The notes under the pieces: generated by a model
Told to the model about the DNA's origin: nothing
Database searches by the model: none
Seen by the model: only the letters and a program-made list of their open reading frames with translations
From: Hydrogenophaga crassostreae
GTDB taxonomy: Bacteria; Pseudomonadota; Gammaproteobacteria; Burkholderiales; Burkholderiaceae_C
Direction of reading: 5' to 3'
Length of the DNA: 64,000 bases
NCBI RefSeq assembly: GCF_001761385.1
Contig: NZ_CP017476.1
Coordinates: 3,089,501-3,153,500 of the forward strand
Position numbers and translations under genes: made by a program
Part shown: in pieces, positions 1 to 8,068 of the stretch
Position numbering within the stretch: the first letter of the stretch is position 1
Layout: the number at the start of each line of letters is the position of its first letter

Positions 1-280
1 TCACGATCATCAGCCCGATGAACAGAATCAACCCGGCGAACATGAGCGACAGGCCATCAAGCCGGAACGACAGGTTCAGCCCGACCTCGGGAACCCAGTC
101 CCAGCGGTTGTGCACCTCCTTGCCGGCAAAAACAGCAGGGGCTTGCTGCAACAACAGCCCCAGGCTGGCGGCGGTGACGCCCCCGGCCACCAATGCGGTG
201 AGGCCACGGGCTCGGGTCCCCAGCCACCCGGTGGCGGCGGTACCCAGCAAAAGCGGTAGCAAGACGATGATGAACAGCAC
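1..280 (-). CDS. mrpA: Monovalent cation/H+ antiporter subunit A (MrpA/PhaA-like), N-terminal part
   Basis: The reading frame runs from a GTG at 280 to the window edge without a stop, so only about 93 N-terminal residues are present. It opens with two hydrophobic segments and then reads WVPEVGLNLSFRLDGLSLMF, which matches the start of MrpA/PhaA, the large NuoL-like membrane subunit of the multisubunit Na+/H+ antiporter. In the family this subunit sits in the inner membrane and helps exchange cytoplasmic Na+ or K+ for protons. A purine stretch (GAAAGAGAA) lies just upstream of the GTG. The frame is also open upstream of this GTG, so the start is a best guess. A NuoL-type NADH dehydrogenase subunit is the alternative, but the wording of the motif favours MrpA. 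The rest of any mrp operon would lie to the left, outside the window. Confidence 0.72.
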   Translation of the reverse strand, partial: MLFIIVLLPLLLGTAATGWLGTRARGLTALVAGGVTAASLGLLLQQAPAVFAGKEVHNRWDWVPEVGLNLSFRLDGLSLMFAGLILFIGLMIV

Positions 281-391
281 GGCTTCTCTTTCAGGTTGGC
301 TGGCGATTCTAAAGGCGCGCCCTCTCGTCCAACTGACGAGGCCCGCAACGCCCTTTGGGCTTCGCGCCCATGTTACTTGCCTCTCGCAGAC

Positions 392-1537
392 TCACGGCGT
401 GGGGGTTTCCCCGTCTGATCCCTGCATGGTCCAGGCGAGCCGCGAACCCAGCCCCACAACCGCTCCCACGATCCAGAACACACCCGAGAAGCCCAGCACC
501 ACCCCCACCGAGCCGAACAGCAACGGCATCACCACACTGGAGCCGTTGATGGCCATGGCGCGCAGCCCCAGGGCCTGACCATGCTGATGCTTGGGCGTGA
601 TCTGGTGCAGCGTGCTCATGATCATGGGCTGCACCGAGCCCAGAGCCATGCCGAGCAACACCGAGAGTGAGCCCATCACCCATGCGGTGTGCGCCAATGG
701 ATACACCGCAAACAACAATGCCGTAGAGACCATGGCCGTACCGATCACCACTGATTCGCGCAAATGCTGCGCCAGCCAGGGCATGACGAGGCGAATCGCG
801 GTGGCCGCGAGTGCGAATCCTCCAAGAATCGAGCCGATCACGGTGGCGCTCAAGCCCCGCTCATTGCCAATCAATGGCACAAGAAAAGTGTGAACATCCC
901 AGCAAGACGACAGCATCCAGTTGATCAGCATCAGTCGGCGAAACCCGGCGTCGCGCAGCATGGCGAATGAGCGCCCCCGCTTCAGCAACGGATCGTGGGC
1001 CACCGGCTCCAGCTCCTGTGCATGCCGCACCAAAACCCAGGCCATCGGAGGCAGCAGGGCCAGCAACAGGTAGGCGGCGCGAAAACCCGATGCATCAATC
1101 AGCAGCCCGGCGGCAAAAGGCCCGAGAAAGTTGGAAATCGATGGTCCGATGGCCATCCAGCTGAAGACCTGCTTGATTTCCAGCGGCCCATTGGCCAACT
1201 GACCCACATGCCGCTGCAAAGCGATCAACGCCAGGCCGGTAGAGGCGCCACAGGTCAGCGCGGTGAGACAAAGCACTTCAAACCGTGGAAACACCACGGC
1301 AAGCAAAGCGCCCATTGTGGCAATCGCCACAGCAATCAACAGGGGTTTCTTCAACCCGTGTTTGTCGGCAAATCGCCCTGCCGGCAAAGAGAGAAACACC
1401 TGAGACAAGGCAAACAGCGCCAGCAACAGCCCCACCGCGGCCGGGCTGAAGCCCTCACGCAGCGCCATCAACGGCCCTGCCATTCGGAACCCGGTCATGC
1501 AGGCGTGCAGGCTGATTTGTGCCGCAATCAGGCGCAT
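392..1537 (-). CDS. MFS transporter
   Basis: A protein of 381 residues with about twelve hydrophobic segments and the MFS loop 2-3 signature (LPAGRFADKHGLKKP) after the second helix, as expected for a single-polypeptide secondary transporter of the inner membrane. The substrate cannot be read from the sequence. I chose the ATG at 1537, which has GAGG nine bases upstream. An upstream TTG at 1564 overlaps the rmuC stop codon as TTGA and has a GGAGG very close to it, so translation coupled to rmuC from that codon (390 residues) is also possible. It lies directly downstream of rmuC on the same strand and 111 bases before the antiporter gene. Confidence 0.85.
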   Translation of the reverse strand: MRLIAAQISLHACMTGFRMAGPLMALREGFSPAAVGLLLALFALSQVFLSLPAGRFADKHGLKKPLLIAVAIATMGALLAVVFPRFEVLCLTALTCGASTGLALIALQRHVGQLANGPLEIKQVFSWMAIGPSISNFLGPFAAGLLIDASGFRAAYLLLALLPPMAWVLVRHAQELEPVAHDPLLKRGRSFAMLRDAGFRRLMLINWMLSSCWDVHTFLVPLIGNERGLSATVIGSILGGFALAATAIRLVMPWLAQHLRESVVIGTAMVSTALLFAVYPLAHTAWVMGSLSVLLGMALGSVQPMIMSTLHQITPKHQHGQALGLRAMAINGSSVVMPLLFGSVGVVLGFSGVFWIVGAVVGLGSRLAWTMQGSDGETPTP

Positions 1538-1560
1538 CAAGCGGCGCCTCAGGCCCGGGT

Positions 1561-3087
1561 TCAACCCTCCTCCGCATCTTGGGCATCACCGCCGTCCAGA
1601 GGCAACACCTGCTTGGCCTGATCCTGCGGCAGCGCTTCGACGGTTTTTAAAGCGCGTGTCATGGCGCGGCTGCGCGTCTCGGCGCTGTCCAGCGTGTTGA
1701 GCACCGTCTGGGTCTGGCTTTTGACCTTGGCCAACACATCGCCAAACTTGCCGAACTCGGTTTTGACCGCACCCAAGACCTGCCAGACCTCGCTGCTGCG
1801 CTTCTCCAGCGCAAGGGTGCGAAAACCCATCTGCAGTGAATTGAGCATGGCCATCAAGGTGGTCGGCCCGGCCAGCGTCACACGGTACTCGCGCTGCAAA
1901 ACCTCCATCAAGCCGGGACGACGCAACACCTCGGCGTAAAGCCCTTCGGTCGGCAGAAAAAGGATTGCAAAGTCGGTGGTGTGCGGAGGCTCCAGATATT
2001 TGTCGGCCATGGACCTGGCTTCCAGCTTGATGCGCTGCTCCAGTCCGCGCGCCGCCGCCTCGGCGCCTTCGGCATCGGCGCGCTGTTGGGCATCGAGCAA
2101 GCGCTCATAGTCTTCGTTGGGAAATTTGGCATCGATGGGCAGCCAGCAAGGCTCGCCATCCAGACTTCGCCCTGGCATGCGGATCGCAAAATCCACCACG
2201 TTGCGGCTGCCCGGCCGGGTGGCCACCTGAGTCGCATATTGATCGGGCGCGAACACCTGTTCCAGCAACGCGGCCAACTGGGCCTCGCCGAACATGCCGC
2301 GGGTCTTCACATTGGTCAGTAAATGCTTCAAATCGCCCACGCCCTGCGCCAGCGTCTGCATCTCGCCAAGGCCCTTGTGCACCTGCTCCAGCCGGTCTGC
2401 CACCTGTTTGAAGCTCTCGCCCAGACGCGCCTGCAGCGTGGATTGAAGCTTTTCATCCACCGTGGCGCGCATTTCGTCGAGCTTGGCGGCATTGCTCTGT
2501 TGCAGCTGGGTCAGTTGCCCGTCCAAAGTGGTGCGCACCTCGGCAAGGCGTCGTGCATTGCTTTCGCTCATGTCTTGCAGTTGGCGCACCAACGTGTCGC
2601 TCAGCGTGCTGCGAAGCTGCACCAGTTGCTGTGCGAACGCATCGATTTGCGCATTTTGGGTGCGCGTGGCTTCGGCGGCCTGCTGGCCCATACCCAGGCT
2701 GATGGCTTGCAACTGCTGGGTGAGGGTGTCGCCCAGCGTGCCTCGCAATTGCAGCAACTGCTGAGAAAAACCGTCCAGCTGCGCGTTTTGCGTACGCGTT
2801 GCCTCTGAGCTCTGGCGGGTCAAAGACGCCTGGAAACTGCTCAGCGTTTGCTGCATCTCCTGACGTCCGCCACGCGAGTTTTCACCAATTTCACGGCGCA
2901 GTTCGCCCTCCACGCGCTCGATCCGCTGGGCTTGCTGGGTCATTGCACTGGCCAACGACTGCCTGTGCGCCAGTTCGTCATCGCCCACCCTCGGGCGACG
3001 CAACAACAACCAGAGCACCAACAGCAGCCCCAGGGCCTGCAGCCCCAGAACGGCCCAGACCCACCACGCAGTATTTTCAAAGAACAT
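1561..3087 (-). CDS. rmuC: DNA recombination protein RmuC
   Basis: The 508-residue product has one N-terminal membrane helix (about residues 6-26), then a long coiled coil with repeated modules (TRTQNAQ, QLVQLRSTL) to about residue 240, then the conserved RmuC nuclease-like domain. The domain is recognisable by RGMFGEAQLAALLEQ, VVDFAIRMPG, IDAKFPNEDYERL and FLPTEGLYAEVLRRPGL. In E. coli RmuC limits DNA inversions at short inverted repeats; the biochemistry is poorly known. The frame extends upstream to an ATG at 3162, but that extension looks like a translated leader (Pro/Ser-rich with no pattern), and the ATG at 3087 is followed directly by the membrane anchor, so I use 3087. The two near-identical modules in the coiled coil suggest internal duplication. 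Confidence 0.93.
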   Translation of the reverse strand: MFFENTAWWVWAVLGLQALGLLLVLWLLLRRPRVGDDELAHRQSLASAMTQQAQRIERVEGELRREIGENSRGGRQEMQQTLSSFQASLTRQSSEATRTQNAQLDGFSQQLLQLRGTLGDTLTQQLQAISLGMGQQAAEATRTQNAQIDAFAQQLVQLRSTLSDTLVRQLQDMSESNARRLAEVRTTLDGQLTQLQQSNAAKLDEMRATVDEKLQSTLQARLGESFKQVADRLEQVHKGLGEMQTLAQGVGDLKHLLTNVKTRGMFGEAQLAALLEQVFAPDQYATQVATRPGSRNVVDFAIRMPGRSLDGEPCWLPIDAKFPNEDYERLLDAQQRADAEGAEAAARGLEQRIKLEARSMADKYLEPPHTTDFAILFLPTEGLYAEVLRRPGLMEVLQREYRVTLAGPTTLMAMLNSLQMGFRTLALEKRSSEVWQVLGAVKTEFGKFGDVLAKVKSQTQTVLNTLDSAETRSRAMTRALKTVEALPQDQAKQVLPLDGGDAQDAEEG

Positions 3088-3249
3088 GGCGGAAATTATC
3101 GGCGAGCAATCCCTCGGTGGCGCGAGATCGGGCAAAGCACTTGAACCACTGCGCGGGCCCATGAATTCAACTCATGACACACCGTGAAAGCCGAACCCGC
3201 CCCCTACAATCAAAACACTCGGTTCAACCATTTATCAGGAGACTTTCCC

Positions 3250-3717
3250 ATGAGCGTTCAAGCCAAACTCACCGAACTCGGCATCACCCTGCCCCCAGTC
3301 TCCATTCCGGCAGCCGCGTACGTGCCTTTCTCACAGACCGGCAACCTGGTTTTCTTGAGCGGCCATGTGGCCAAAAAAGACGGCAAACCCTGGGTCGGCC
3401 AACTGGGCCTGACGATGACCACCGACGAGGCAAAACAAGCCGCACGTGCCGTCGCCGTCGATCTCATGGGTACGCTTGACGCCGCCTGCAAGGCCGCTGG
3501 CAAAACGCTGGACAACGCACGCATCGTCAAGGTCATGAGCCTGGTGAACTCCACCGCCACCTACACCGAACACCACCTGGTCACCAACGGCTGCAGCGAG
3601 TTGCTCGGCGAGGTCTTCGGCCCCAAGGCGGGCGCACATGCCCGCAGCGCATTCGGCGTGGCGCAACTGCCCTTTGGCGTCTGCGTGGAAATTGAGCTGA
3701 TCGCCGAACTCGGATAA
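3250..3717 (+). CDS. RidA family protein (YjgF/YER057c/UK114)
   Basis: A 155-residue protein that matches the RidA superfamily over its full length: GNLVFLSGHVAKKDGKPWVG near the start, and a C-terminal part ending ARSAFGVAQLPFGVCVEIELI, the usual barrel-closing segment of the family. RidA proteins are small trimeric cytoplasmic proteins; the archetype hydrolyses reactive enamine/imine intermediates from pyridoxal-phosphate enzymes. This one is longer than RidA itself and belongs to a RidA-like subgroup. The arginine of classical RidA lies in the form RSAFGVAQLP here, so deaminase activity is uncertain. AGGAG lies nine bases upstream of the ATG at 3250, which settles this start over the open frame above it. 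It stands alone, divergent from rmuC. Confidence 0.93.
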   Translation: MSVQAKLTELGITLPPVSIPAAAYVPFSQTGNLVFLSGHVAKKDGKPWVGQLGLTMTTDEAKQAARAVAVDLMGTLDAACKAAGKTLDNARIVKVMSLVNSTATYTEHHLVTNGCSELLGEVFGPKAGAHARSAFGVAQLPFGVCVEIELIAELG

Positions 3718-4368
3718 GGCAAGCCGGCGCCCTCCCTGCCGTGGTGCGGCGCTCGAATGCAGGGGGGAGGTCATGAGCCTGAGCCGCAGGCCAATGACCC
3801 ATCCACCCCATTTGCCGCGCGATTGTTCATCGGGCCGACACTGATCAAGACCCTCTCGCCACAAACGCAACCCCATCAGCAAACCACCCCTGTTTGAGCG
3901 TTTCCAAACGGCTTCGCCGGGTTCTTGCGGCAAGCCAATGCGTGCGCGGGCCGGATGCATCGACTTCCGGGCGGGCGGCGACCCAACCGGCCTCTGAACG
4001 AACTGGCAAACCCCTGGTTGCGCCCGTTACTCGGTGAATACCCTTAGCCGCCCGCCGACCAGCACCAGCCTAGGTCCACAATTCTCGCTCGTGCACCCGT
4101 GGAAAGAGCGCATCCGGGAGGCCTCAACGCCTGACTCTCAAACGGTTCCCGTCCCGACACTGAGGCACACGAAGCGGCCCAGAACCTCCGCTGGCAGCGC
4201 GTTCCAGTATCTCCACGCTTCAACACTGTCCAACCGACAAGTCAGCATTCCCTGCTACCCTGTGGCCTAGGACTTGCTTGCTTCAAAATGAAGCTCAACC
4301 GTCCACTTGAACCAGGTGGTCAATCGACCATTTGCCGGTTCATACCAAGACGAAAGGTTAAAGACAAC
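3718..4368 (+). other. Gene-free stretch before the transglutaminase/ATP-grasp cluster
   Basis: About 650 bases without a convincing gene. The open frames here are short, have no recognisable protein pattern and no ribosome binding site. I see no clear terminator hairpin after the RidA gene. The last 90 bases, upstream of the ATG at 4369, are less GC-rich and could hold the promoter of the cluster. The stretch is long for so compact a chromosome, so a small RNA or a decayed gene cannot be excluded. Confidence 0.5.
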
Positions 4369-7300
4369 ATGGCTATTCACGCTGCCCTGAGCCACATCAC
4401 CCACTATAAGTACGACCGCCTGGTCGAGTTGGGTCCACAGATTGTTCGGCTGCGCCCCGCGCCGCACTGTCGCTCCAAAATCGTCTCGTATTCGCTCAAG
4501 GTTGAACCGACCGGCCATTTCGTGAACTGGCAACAGGATCCGTTCGCGAACTACCAGGCCCGCCTGGTGTTCCCGGAGAAGGTCCAAGAGTTCAAGGTCA
4601 CGGTTGATGCCGTGTTTGAGATGGCCGTGTACAACCCCTTTGACTTCTTCCTGGAGCCCGATGCCGAAGAGTTTCCGTTCACCTACGATCCAGAACTCAA
4701 AGAAGAGCTGGCACCGTACCTGACACCGGACCCGGTAACGCCACTGCTCAAGACCTATCTGGAAAAGATCGATCGCACCAAACGGCGCACCGTGATTTTT
4801 CTGGTCGAGCTGAACCATATGCTCAGCCAGGACATCAACTACACGATCCGCATGGAGCCAGGCGTGCAAACGCCAGAAGAAACACTCGAATCGGGCAGCG
4901 GCTCGTGCCGTGATTCTGGCTGGCTGCTGGTGCAACTGCTGCGCAATTGCGGACTGGCCGCGCGCTTTGTTTCGGGCTACCTGATCCAGCTCAAGCCCGA
5001 TGTGAAATCCCTGGATGGTCCGAGCGGCACCGAAGTCGACTTCACCGACCTGCATGCGTGGTGCGAGGTGTATCTGCCCGGCGCTGGCTGGATTGGCCTG
5101 GATGCCACTTCCGGCCTGATGGCGGGCGAGGGCCACATTCCGCTGGCATGCACCCCCTTGCCTTCCGGCGCTGCGCCCATTGAAGGCGGCGTAAGCAAGA
5201 GCGAGGTCACCTTCGCGCACCACATGGGTGTGACCCGCATTTACGAGTCCCCGAGGGTCACCAAGCCCTACACCGAAGAGCAATGGGCCGAAGTGCTGGC
5301 CCTCGGCGATGCGGTGGACGCCGAGCTCATGGCCGGCGACGTGCGCCTGACCATGGGCGGTGAGCCCACCTTCGTGGCTGACAGCGACCGCGACGCCGGC
5401 GAATGGAACACCGATGCACTCGGCCCGACCAAGCGCGGATTCGCCACCGAACTGGTGCAAAAACTGCGCGACGAATATGGCCAGGGCGGCTTTTTGCACT
5501 TTGGACAAGGCAAATGGTATCCGGGCGAGCAACTGCCTCGCTGGGCGCTCAACATCTACTGGCGCGCCGACGGCGAGCCGGTCTGGGCCAACCCGGCGCT
5601 GTTCGTGGACGAACGCAACCCGACCCACTACACCAGTGAAGACGCCAAACGCTTTACAGAGACCCTGGCGCGCAAACTGGGCATCACCGACCAGTTCATG
5701 CAGGCGGCCTACGAAGACGCCTGGTACTACATGTGGCGCGAGCGTCGCTTGCCCGTCAACGTCGATCCGTTCAACTCCCGCCTCGAAGATGAAATGGAGC
5801 GGGTGCGCCTGCGCCGCGTCTTCACCCAGAAGCTCGATGCGGTGGTCGGCTACTTGCTGCCCCTCAAACCCACCGACAAGAAACTGTCGGTGGGCCCTGA
5901 GTGGACCAGCGGCCAATGGTTCCTGCGCGATGAGCGCATGTACCTGATGCCGGGCGACTCCCCCATGGGCCTGCGCCTGCCACTGGATTCGCTGCCCTGG
6001 GTGAACGAGGCCGACTATCCCTACATGGTCGAACAGGACCCCACCAGCCAGCGCCCCAATCTGGCACCTCGCAATGCCATGGCCGCGCGCTATGTGGCCG
6101 GTTCTGACCAGGCTGTCGAAGCGCCCCGCAAGTTCCAGACCCCCAGCGGTATGGCCTCGCTTTTATCGAGCGCGAGCGCACGAACCGGTGCTCAGACCGA
6201 GCCCGCAGACTTCGACCGCGTACCCAGCCTGAACGAATCCGCCTCCTGGATCAGCCGCACCGCTCTTTGCGTGGAAGTGCGCGACCCGCGCCGGGCCAGT
6301 GGCCCCAAAGCAGAGCTGAAGGGCAAGGCATCGTCGGTGTTGTACGTGTTCATGCCACCGCTTGAAAAGCTGGAGCACTACCTCGACCTGCTCACGGCCA
6401 TTGAAGCCACAGCCGAAGAGCTCAAGATGCAGCTCGTGCTGGAGGGCTACCCACCACCACGCGATCCGCGCATGAAACTGCTTCAGGTCACCCCCGACCC
6501 AGGTGTGATCGAGGTCAACATCCACCCCGTGACCAACTGGCGCGAGCTGGTGAAGAACACCGAGTTTTTGTACAACGCGGCTTTCGAGTCGCGCCTGTCG
6601 GCCGAGAAGTTCATGTCCGACGGGCGCCACATCGGCACTGGCGGCGGAAACCACTTCGTGATGGGCGGTGCCACGCCATCGGACAGCCCGTTCCTGCGCA
6701 AACCCGAATTGCTGGCCAGCCTGCTGCTGTACTGGCACAACCATCCTGCCCTGAGCTATTTGTTCAGTGGCATGTTTGTCGGCCCGACCAGCCAGGCGCC
6801 ACGCGTGGACGAAGCGCGCAACGACCAGCTTTACGAGCTGGAAATCGCGATTCAGCAGATTTACCAGAACCGCGAGGTTTACGGCCAGACCATGCCACCC
6901 TGGATCGTTGACCGCACGCTGCGCAACATTCTGATTGACGCCACCGGCAACACCCACCGCAGCGAGTTCTCCATCGACAAGATGTACTCGCCCGACTCCG
7001 CCACTGGTCGCCTCGGCCTGCTGGAACTGCGCGCCTTCGAAATGCCGCCACACCCGCACATGAGCAGCGCTCAGCAATTGTTGCTGCGCGCGCTGGTCGC
7101 GCGGTTCTGGAAGAGCCCTTACAAGGCGCCGGCCACACGCTGGGGTACAGAACTGCACGACCGTTTCATGCTGCCTACTTTCATCAAGCAAGACTTCGAT
7201 GACGTGATCGACGACATGAACCGCGCCGGTTACGGGTTTGACGCCAACTGGTTTGCGCCGCACTACGAGTTCCGTTTCCCCATCATTGGATCGATCAACA

Positions 7301-7836
7301 CAGGTGGCATGGAACTCACTCTGCGCAATGCGCTGGAGCCTTGGCACGTGATGGGCGAAGAAAGCGCGGCGGGCGGCAACGCACGCTATGTGGACTCGTC
7401 ACTGGAGCGCATCGAAGTGCGGGTCACGGGAATGAACCAGAGCCGCTACGTGGTGACCTGCAACGGTCAAGCAATGCCCATGCAAAACACGGGCACCGTT
7501 GGTGAGTACGTGTCCAGCGTGCGCTACAAGGCCTGGAACCCACCGAGCAGCCTGCACCCCACCATCGGTGTGCACGCGCCACTGACCTTTGACATCGTGG
7601 ACACCTGGGCCAAGCATTCCATAGGAGGTTGCGAATACCACGTGGCCCACCCCGGCGGTCTGAGCTACGAGAGCCTGCCGGTGAACTCGTTTGAAGCGGA
7701 AAGCCGTCGTCTCTCCAGGTTCAAGGCCATGGGGCATACTCCGGGACCGATGGTGGTACCGCCAGCGACAATCAATGTGCCAGGCAGCCGCGAATTTCCG
7801 TTCACGCTGGATTTGCGACACACACAGGGCCGCTGA
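4369..7836 (+). CDS. Transglutaminase-DUF2126 protein (large subunit of ATP-grasp cluster)
   Basis: A 1155-residue cytoplasmic protein with no signal peptide. Residues 1-85 form the beta-rich N-terminal domain found before bacterial transglutaminase-like domains (THYKYDRLVELGPQIVRLRP). The papain-like core follows with an intact triad: Cys180 in GSGSCRDSGW, His229 in DLHAWCEVY and Asp245 in GLDATSG. From about residue 310 to the end is DUF2126, recognisable by RLTMGGEPTFV and GTGGGNHFVMGG. Genes of this architecture travel with circularly permuted ATP-grasp/alpha-E proteins and a second small transglutaminase, exactly as here; comparative genomics predicts peptide ligation and cleavage, but no reaction is established. 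The ATG at 4369 is preferred over the upstream ATG at 4288 because family members begin at this point. A strong terminator follows. Confidence 0.93.
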   Translation: MAIHAALSHITHYKYDRLVELGPQIVRLRPAPHCRSKIVSYSLKVEPTGHFVNWQQDPFANYQARLVFPEKVQEFKVTVDAVFEMAVYNPFDFFLEPDAEEFPFTYDPELKEELAPYLTPDPVTPLLKTYLEKIDRTKRRTVIFLVELNHMLSQDINYTIRMEPGVQTPEETLESGSGSCRDSGWLLVQLLRNCGLAARFVSGYLIQLKPDVKSLDGPSGTEVDFTDLHAWCEVYLPGAGWIGLDATSGLMAGEGHIPLACTPLPSGAAPIEGGVSKSEVTFAHHMGVTRIYESPRVTKPYTEEQWAEVLALGDAVDAELMAGDVRLTMGGEPTFVADSDRDAGEWNTDALGPTKRGFATELVQKLRDEYGQGGFLHFGQGKWYPGEQLPRWALNIYWRADGEPVWANPALFVDERNPTHYTSEDAKRFTETLARKLGITDQFMQAAYEDAWYYMWRERRLPVNVDPFNSRLEDEMERVRLRRVFTQKLDAVVGYLLPLKPTDKKLSVGPEWTSGQWFLRDERMYLMPGDSPMGLRLPLDSLPWVNEADYPYMVEQDPTSQRPNLAPRNAMAARYVAGSDQAVEAPRKFQTPSGMASLLSSASARTGAQTEPADFDRVPSLNESASWISRTALCVEVRDPRRASGPKAELKGKASSVLYVFMPPLEKLEHYLDLLTAIEATAEELKMQLVLEGYPPPRDPRMKLLQVTPDPGVIEVNIHPVTNWRELVKNTEFLYNAAFESRLSAEKFMSDGRHIGTGGGNHFVMGGATPSDSPFLRKPELLASLLLYWHNHPALSYLFSGMFVGPTSQAPRVDEARNDQLYELEIAIQQIYQNREVYGQTMPPWIVDRTLRNILIDATGNTHRSEFSIDKMYSPDSATGRLGLLELRAFEMPPHPHMSSAQQLLLRALVARFWKSPYKAPATRWGTELHDRFMLPTFIKQDFDDVIDDMNRAGYGFDANWFAPHYEFRFPIIGSINTGGMELTLRNALEPWHVMGEESAAGGNARYVDSSLERIEVRVTGMNQSRYVVTCNGQAMPMQNTGTVGEYVSSVRYKAWNPPSSLHPTIGVHAPLTFDIVDTWAKHSIGGCEYHVAHPGGLSYESLPVNSFEAESRRLSRFKAMGHTPGPMVVPPATINVPGSREFPFTLDLRHTQGR

Positions 7837-7867
7837 AGGCAGGCAACTCTGGCGCGATTGCCTATTT

Positions 7868-7927
7868 GAGGGGGCCTGAGCCCCCTCTCAAGGGTTGTTT
7901 CACTGATTTCAGTGAAACAACCCTTTT
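7868..7927 (+). terminator. Double hairpin terminator after the DUF2126 gene
   Basis: Two hairpins follow the stop codon at 7836. The first is an 8-bp GC-rich stem (7868-7875 with 7880-7887). The second is a perfect 17-bp stem (7890-7906 with 7909-7925) whose 3' arm runs into a TTTT tract ending at 7927. The second has the form of a strong factor-independent terminator, so the DUF2126 gene is probably transcribed separately from the ATP-grasp gene that follows. Confidence 0.88.
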
Positions 7928-8068
7928 CGTTTGGAGCCAGAAAATCACGGCAAACCGCCATCGCTGACCGCCCCTACAGACCATATGGGGACCGCTGGGG
8001 GGGACTGGCCCAAATGACCAAAACCGCTTGAATCCGAGCAAAGACCCGAAAAGTCGGCAAAAAAGCCC

